Notes under the pieces: model-generated
What the model was told of the DNA's origin: nothing
Databases searched by the model: none
The model's input: the letters and a program-made list of their open reading frames with translations, nothing else
In this document: positions 60,762 through 64,000 of the stretch, piece by piece
Numbering within the stretch: position 1 is the first letter of the stretch
How the letters are laid out: each line of letters opens with the position of its first letter
Origin: Nitrospira sp. CR1.2
Lineage (GTDB): Bacteria; Nitrospirota; Nitrospiria; Nitrospirales; Nitrospiraceae
Length of the DNA: 64,000 nucleotides
Assembly (NCBI GenBank): GCA_014055495.1
Contig: WIAG01000010.1
Coordinates: forward strand, 26,852-90,851
Reading direction: 5' to 3'
Program-made: the position numbers and the translations under genes

Positions 60762-61067
60762 ATGACTATGCTGATGCTGGCCTTTCGGTCCTCGTTAAAG
60801 GAGCGCGTGCACGTGTTACTCGAACAGTGCGACGTCCGCGCATACACGGAACTGCCCGAGACCATCGGGGCGGGACAGACGGGGCCTGCGGAAGGCGTCT
60901 CCTTCTATCCTGGCGTCAACAACGTGATTATGGTCGCCGTGGACGATGCGCATGCCGACAGGGTGGAACAAGCCGTCAAGGCCTGGCGCGACGAAGTGGT
61001 TCAACGTCCAGGTGGGCAGAAGCCCTCCATTGCCGTCTTTAGCTGGCCCTGCCGGCAGCTGGTCTAG
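60762..61067 (+). CDS. PII-like small protein (PG0541-type)
   Basis: A 101-aa protein with a ferredoxin-like fold pattern: V-L-L-E-Q-C-D-V-R-A-Y-T-E-L-P then G-A-G-Q and Y-P-G-V-N-N-V-I-M-V-A-V-D-D. It resembles the PG0541-type transporter-associated relatives of PII proteins. Usual neighbours (RND efflux genes) are absent here. The stop codon lies at the edge of the repeat copy at 61068. Confidence 0.6.
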   Translation: MTMLMLAFRSSLKERVHVLLEQCDVRAYTELPETIGAGQTGPAEGVSFYPGVNNVIMVAVDDAHADRVEQAVKAWRDEVVQRPGGQKPSIAVFSWPCRQLV

Positions 61068-61222
61068 CAGTCATCCGCTGAATGCGCAAACAGGCCGTCC
61101 ACAGAACCGGTCGTTCGTGAATCGCCGTTCGTGACCTCGCGGCTGCGGGCTCAGACGAGATAGGCTTCACGATTCGCGGAGGTCGAGAACGCCGGCGGCG
61201 CACGTTTTCTCCGTCCTGCTCG
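61068..61222. repeat. Dispersed ~150-bp intergenic repeat, copy B
   Basis: On the minus strand this matches copy A (41221): cgagcaggacgg, gccgccggcgttctcg, gaatcgtgaagcctatctcg, cgaccggttctgtggacgg, then ggatgactgct. It lies between the PII-like gene and the secreted protein gene. Confidence 0.75.
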
Positions 61223-61241
61223 TTGAAGAATCGGAGTGTAC

Positions 61242-61667
61242 ATGAATCCGCTACGCAGAGTGCTTCCGGGGTGGGTTCGGGGCGAGATCGGTCCCGTCGC
61301 TTTGATGGTAGCGATGCTGGCGGCCCCGTTTCCCGTGACGGCTCAGATACCGCCGCCATCCTCCTCTCAACAGTCGCAGCCTGGGCAGGCCCCTCAAATG
61401 CCGGGAACCCTGCCGCTGCTGCAAAATCCGTTTGCGCAACAGTCGACGATCACCTCCACCGCCTCGGGGGCGAGTGCACCCCAAAGCAACACGATTCCTT
61501 CCAGCCAAGGCAAGTCGTTCGGGACCATCGGCAAAGGGTTGCCGGGTATGACCGGTGGGCCGGCGCTGACTGCCCCCATGGGATCGCAGGATCCCTCATC
61601 CCGTTACATGCGCCCCACCGTGATTCCGCCGCTGTTTTGCGATCCGGCAATTAATATTCCCTGCTGA
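61242..61667 (+). CDS. Small secreted Pro/Ser/Gln-rich protein
   Basis: A 141-aa protein. Basic N-terminus (N-P-L-R-R-V-L-P-G-W-V-R), hydrophobic stretch ending near V-T-A-Q, then a Pro/Gln/Ser/Thr-rich disordered region. The C-terminus has two cysteines (F-C-D-P-A-I-N-I-P-C). CGGAG precedes the ATG. A similar composition is seen at 47891-48289. No family recognised. Confidence 0.55.
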   Translation: MNPLRRVLPGWVRGEIGPVALMVAMLAAPFPVTAQIPPPSSSQQSQPGQAPQMPGTLPLLQNPFAQQSTITSTASGASAPQSNTIPSSQGKSFGTIGKGLPGMTGGPALTAPMGSQDPSSRYMRPTVIPPLFCDPAINIPC

Positions 61668-61720
61668 CGTCCAAGATGACACAATCGGGCGGGTCTGGAG
61701 GAATCTCCAGGTAGAGCCGA

Positions 61721-62155
61721 TCAGGAGGTTCGCTTGAAGCCTGCTCGTGGCTCGATGCGGATACTACCGGTGGGGGTCATGATGCCCTGCGGGTTGTCGG
61801 CGTCGAGCCACACGTTGAAACGGACTATACCGGGTTTGGCGAAGCAGAGGCTGGCATACTGTTGCGGGGCGATCGTGACCGTATCCTGCACCACGCCGAA
61901 TCGGGAGAAGCCTTTCCCGCATTCGAGAAGCGCCGGGGTGCCCTCTTCGAGCAGGCGCAGGCGAACAGGCTCGGCATTCAAATTTTGCCACCGAATCTCA
62001 TCGCCGATCTGCACGATCAGCTGGCGCGGAGCGATGTCCGTTCTAATATTCACGTACCGGACTGCCCCAGTGAGCTTGGTGCTGGGTGTTGTCCCGCAAC
62101 CGCTGGTGAGGCTGGTCGCGAGGAGAAGCAGACAGAGAACAATCATGTAGCGCAT
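61721..62155 (-). CDS. Cupredoxin-like lipoprotein
   Basis: A 144-aa lipoprotein, signal ending T-S-G-C. The mature part (I-A-P-R-Q-L-I-V-Q-I-G-D-E-I-R-W-Q-N-L, then Y-A-S-L-C-F-A-K-P-G-I-V-R-F-N-V-W) has the strand order of cupredoxins, including the beginning of the domain. The canonical copper-binding set (two His, Cys, Met) is not complete: the usual first His position has no His, although a Cys is in the C-terminal loop. It may bind no copper. The start at 62155 fits the signal peptide. Confidence 0.62.
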   Translation of the reverse strand: MRYMIVLCLLLLATSLTSGCGTTPSTKLTGAVRYVNIRTDIAPRQLIVQIGDEIRWQNLNAEPVRLRLLEEGTPALLECGKGFSRFGVVQDTVTIAPQQYASLCFAKPGIVRFNVWLDADNPQGIMTPTGSIRIEPRAGFKRTS

Positions 62156-62544
62156 GCGCGATCTTACAGAAACTGCGCGGGTCGGTGCTACTAGGATTGT
62201 TACGAGGTGGGACACAGGGCTCAATATCCGTCCACCGGAGGTACGACCAGTCGGTGTCTCGAGTCACGATAACTGTATGGTTCAGCGAGCAGCGCGTGGC
62301 TCTCACCTACAAGGTAGTCCGTCGGCTTGGATTCATCGGCTGCCTTCCTTGCTTGGTTCCTGGAAATAGTGACGCGAACGGGAGTGGCGTTCCTTTCGCG
62401 AGAGTCTGAGCTCGGCAATTCTAATCGTGGCGGAACAGGAGGGCGATCTGAAACATAGCGTAGATGTTGGGAGTCTCTATCAGGGTGCGGCAAAACTTGA
62501 TTGTAGCGCAACACGCTCCCATTCACTCCTCTACCATATGGGTG
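62156..62544. other. Intergenic stretch without a recognisable gene
   Basis: About 390 bp upstream of repeat copy C. GC content is lower than in neighbouring genes. No RBS-supported frame, RNA gene or known repeat was found. Confidence 0.45.
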
Positions 62545-62713
62545 TAACAGTTACTGCGGGATGCGCCAAAAGGCCGTCTCATCGTCCGATGTTCGTGAAA
62601 GGTCGTTCGCCGCTCGCGACTGCTCGCTTCCTGATTCTCACGAGATTCGCTTCACGATTCACGCGTCACGGATGGTGAGCACTCCGCCGGCGGACTTTTT
62701 CCGCATCCTGCTA
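62545..62713. repeat. Dispersed ~165-bp intergenic repeat, copy C
   Basis: On the minus strand: agcaggatgcggaaaaagtc, cgccggcggagtgctcacc, atccgtgacgcgtgaatcg, gtgaagcgaatctcgtgag, then gacggccttttggcgcatcc and cagtaactgttac. These align block by block with copies A and B. Two of the three copies point against the flanking plus-strand genes. Confidence 0.75.
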
Positions 62714-62804
62714 GCGACGGTCATTGAGGAGTGTCGGGGGACTTCGTTGTGCTGCTCGGCCAAGGAGTGATCCGGAGCTCGGTCTGTGACCCGAGATGCA
62801 GGGC

Positions 62805-62833
62805 TTGATTTAAGGCGTGATTCTTCCTATTCT
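62805..62833 (+). promoter_or_regulatory. Candidate promoter of the Cys-rich secreted protein gene
   Basis: TTGATT (62805-62810) and TATTCT (62828-62833) with a 17-bp spacer lie about 30 bp before the start codon at 62861, leaving a short leader of ~20 nt. Confidence 0.4.
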
Positions 62834-62860
62834 GGCGCCCTCGGACAAGGAGGTGAACTC

Positions 62861-63235
62861 ATGGGTGAGCAGGGTCTGGGAGGGATTCGCGCGGTGGTTG
62901 CCGCCGCATTTGTGTGGTGTTTGATGGCATCGGTCGGCCTGACCTTGCCGGTGCAGGCCGAGATGGTCGGGTCCTCGAATGGGGCACCGAGCAGTCAGGC
63001 GCCGACAAGCCGCACCCCGATGCTTCAACAGACACCGGTTCCGGAGGAGCCATCATTGCCGTTGCTCCTGGCCGAGGGGTCCAATTCCTGTGAGATCGTC
63101 TCGTGCGGAATGGGGATTAAACAAACCTGCCAGATTACCTGTCCTGCCGATAAGACACCGAAGTGCAGTTGCGACTGCGAGCGGAGTATCGGCCCGATGT
63201 GTATGGACTACAAAGCGAACTGTCGCTGCGAATAG
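62861..63235 (+). CDS. Secreted cysteine-rich protein
   Basis: A 124-aa protein with a perfect AAGGAGGTGA site before the ATG. Signal peptide (hydrophobic ~14-32, ending V-Q-A-E). A Ser/Pro/Thr linker follows, then a ~45-residue domain with ten cysteines in six patches: S-C, V-S-C, Q-T-C, I-T-C, K-C-S-C-D-C, M-C, N-C-R-C. The density suggests several disulfides or metal binding. No family recognised. Confidence 0.7.
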   Translation: MGEQGLGGIRAVVAAAFVWCLMASVGLTLPVQAEMVGSSNGAPSSQAPTSRTPMLQQTPVPEEPSLPLLLAEGSNSCEIVSCGMGIKQTCQITCPADKTPKCSCDCERSIGPMCMDYKANCRCE

Positions 63236-63250
63236 AGGGGGTCAGGCCGG

Positions 63251-63460
63251 TCACTCATTGTCCGGTGCGGAAAATTCCGACCCACCCACCGCCAGGCTCG
63301 GCCCCGGTACGCGGTATTCTTCTCCCGCCCAGGCCCCCAAATCGATCAACTGACAGCGTTCGGAACAGAATGGACGCCAGGGGTTCCCCTGCCAGGGGGT
63401 TGGTTCCCCGCACTCCGGGCAACGGCTCTGAGAGGGGTGAGAAGGGGACATGGGCTGCAC
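63251..63460 (-). CDS. yacG: DNA gyrase inhibitor YacG-like zinc protein
   Basis: A 69-aa protein (or 66 if the second ATG at 63451 is used). The four cysteines are in place: R-C-P-E-C-G and P-F-C-S-E-R-C, with N-P-W-R between, then I-D-L-G-A-W and Y-R-V-P-G. YacG binds GyrB in E. coli. It converges on the Cys-rich gene. Confidence 0.85.
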   Translation of the reverse strand: MQPMSPSHPSQSRCPECGEPTPWQGNPWRPFCSERCQLIDLGAWAGEEYRVPGPSLAVGGSEFSAPDNE

Positions 63461-63483
63461 ATTCGGACAAGCGGTGGTGCCTG

Positions 63484-63993
63484 TTACCGTACCACTCTGG
63501 TGCCGAACGCCGCAAATAACTCGCCGGTCAGGTAGGCGGTCTGTTCCCTGTCACGCCAGTGTTTTCGACGCATAAAGTCGTTGAGAACTCGACCGTCCGG
63601 TGAGCGGTGGAGATGCGGTTGTGCTAGGTTCATCCGATACCGTTCGACAGCCCCGGCCACCCGGCTGATGAATACGATCGTGCCGTCGTGCTCGAGCTTC
63701 TCCACGATCCCCACATGCGTCAGCGGGTCGTTGACGAGGCCATCTCCGTTGAAGTCCCAGGTATTATCGAAGAAGACCAGATCGCCGGCCTGCACGGTCG
63801 GCCCCCGATGGAGACGGCCATGTTTCAGGACATGACTGTAAATGAGACCGACGCCGTTGGATGGCCCTTCGGCGGCGCTGCCTTCATAGAGGTCGATGCC
63901 ATGTGCGAGATAGATGGCGCGTGCGACGCCGGCGCAATCGTAGTTGATGCGCCGTCCCTGGCTCTCGATCGTCGTGGCGCCCACCAGGTTCAC
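63484..63993 (-). CDS. NlpC/P60-like peptidase, truncated by window edge
   Basis: At least 169 residues; the upstream part lies beyond the window. [13 protein letters not shown] holds the catalytic-type Cys, and D-L-V-F-F-D and L-T-H-V-G-I-V-E hold a His, the order of NlpC/P60 or CHAP-like peptidases. The GTG at 63993 may not be the real start. Such enzymes cut cell-wall peptides. Confidence 0.65.
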   Translation of the reverse strand: MNLVGATTIESQGRRINYDCAGVARAIYLAHGIDLYEGSAAEGPSNGVGLIYSHVLKHGRLHRGPTVQAGDLVFFDNTWDFNGDGLVNDPLTHVGIVEKLEHDGTIVFISRVAGAVERYRMNLAQPHLHRSPDGRVLNDFMRRKHWRDREQTAYLTGELFAAFGTRVVR

Positions 63994-64000
63994 GGCGGTT

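Overview
The window is dense, high-GC bacterial chromosome with about 60 genes. The gene content points to Nitrospira or a close relative in Nitrospirota: a bacterial topoisomerase VI pair, a hopanoid C-3 methylase-like radical SAM enzyme, an archaeal-type fructose-bisphosphatase, a cobalamin-dependent ribonucleotide reductase, an NAD-linked formate dehydrogenase with a formate/nitrite channel, and characteristic intergenic repeats. The taxon is inferred from recognised protein families; no 16S rRNA or other decisive marker is present.

Layout. 1-7.4 kb: a DUF2934 protein, an uncharacterised 456-aa protein, then fdsG-fdsB-fdsA and an FNT channel (formate oxidation). 7.4-11.2 kb: a small membrane protein, an AmpG-like transporter and a 563-aa protein of unknown function. 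11.2-12.1 kb: a gene graveyard with a broken BrnT/BrnA-type toxin-antitoxin pair and a broken duplicate of the neighbouring membrane-protein gene. 12.9-17.3 kb: nrdJ behind a probable NrdR-controlled promoter, a strong terminator and a MITE-like element. 17.3-25 kb: a DUF748 protein, HpnR-like methylase, fbp, cupin, ACT-domain protein, RlpA and a CNNM/CorC protein. 25-30 kb, minus strand: a MoxR ATPase coupled to an unknown 628-aa protein, then ligA.

30-38 kb: a LysM lipoprotein and a complete tryptophan cluster (trpE-G-D-C-[lipoprotein]-F-B-A). 38-48 kb: a GAF protein, then minus-strand envelope genes, including lnt-prfB-lysS-lolC-lolD, which brackets two translation genes with lipoprotein acylation and export genes. 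prfB carries the classic programmed +1 frameshift. 48-54.4 kb: mostly small membrane, lipoprotein and secreted proteins, including three consecutive paralogous lipoproteins. 54.7-57 kb: a conserved small protein, a REC-PAS receiver protein and a membrane partner. 57.4-60.7 kb: top6B-top6A. 60.7-64 kb: a PII-like protein, secreted proteins, YacG and an NlpC/P60-like hydrolase cut by the window edge.

Two intergenic repeat classes recur: a ~150-170 bp element (three copies) and a short A-rich spacer made of tgaaacg/acgaacgacgaga units, found between co-transcribed genes just upstream of start codons. No tRNA, rRNA or CRISPR array was seen.
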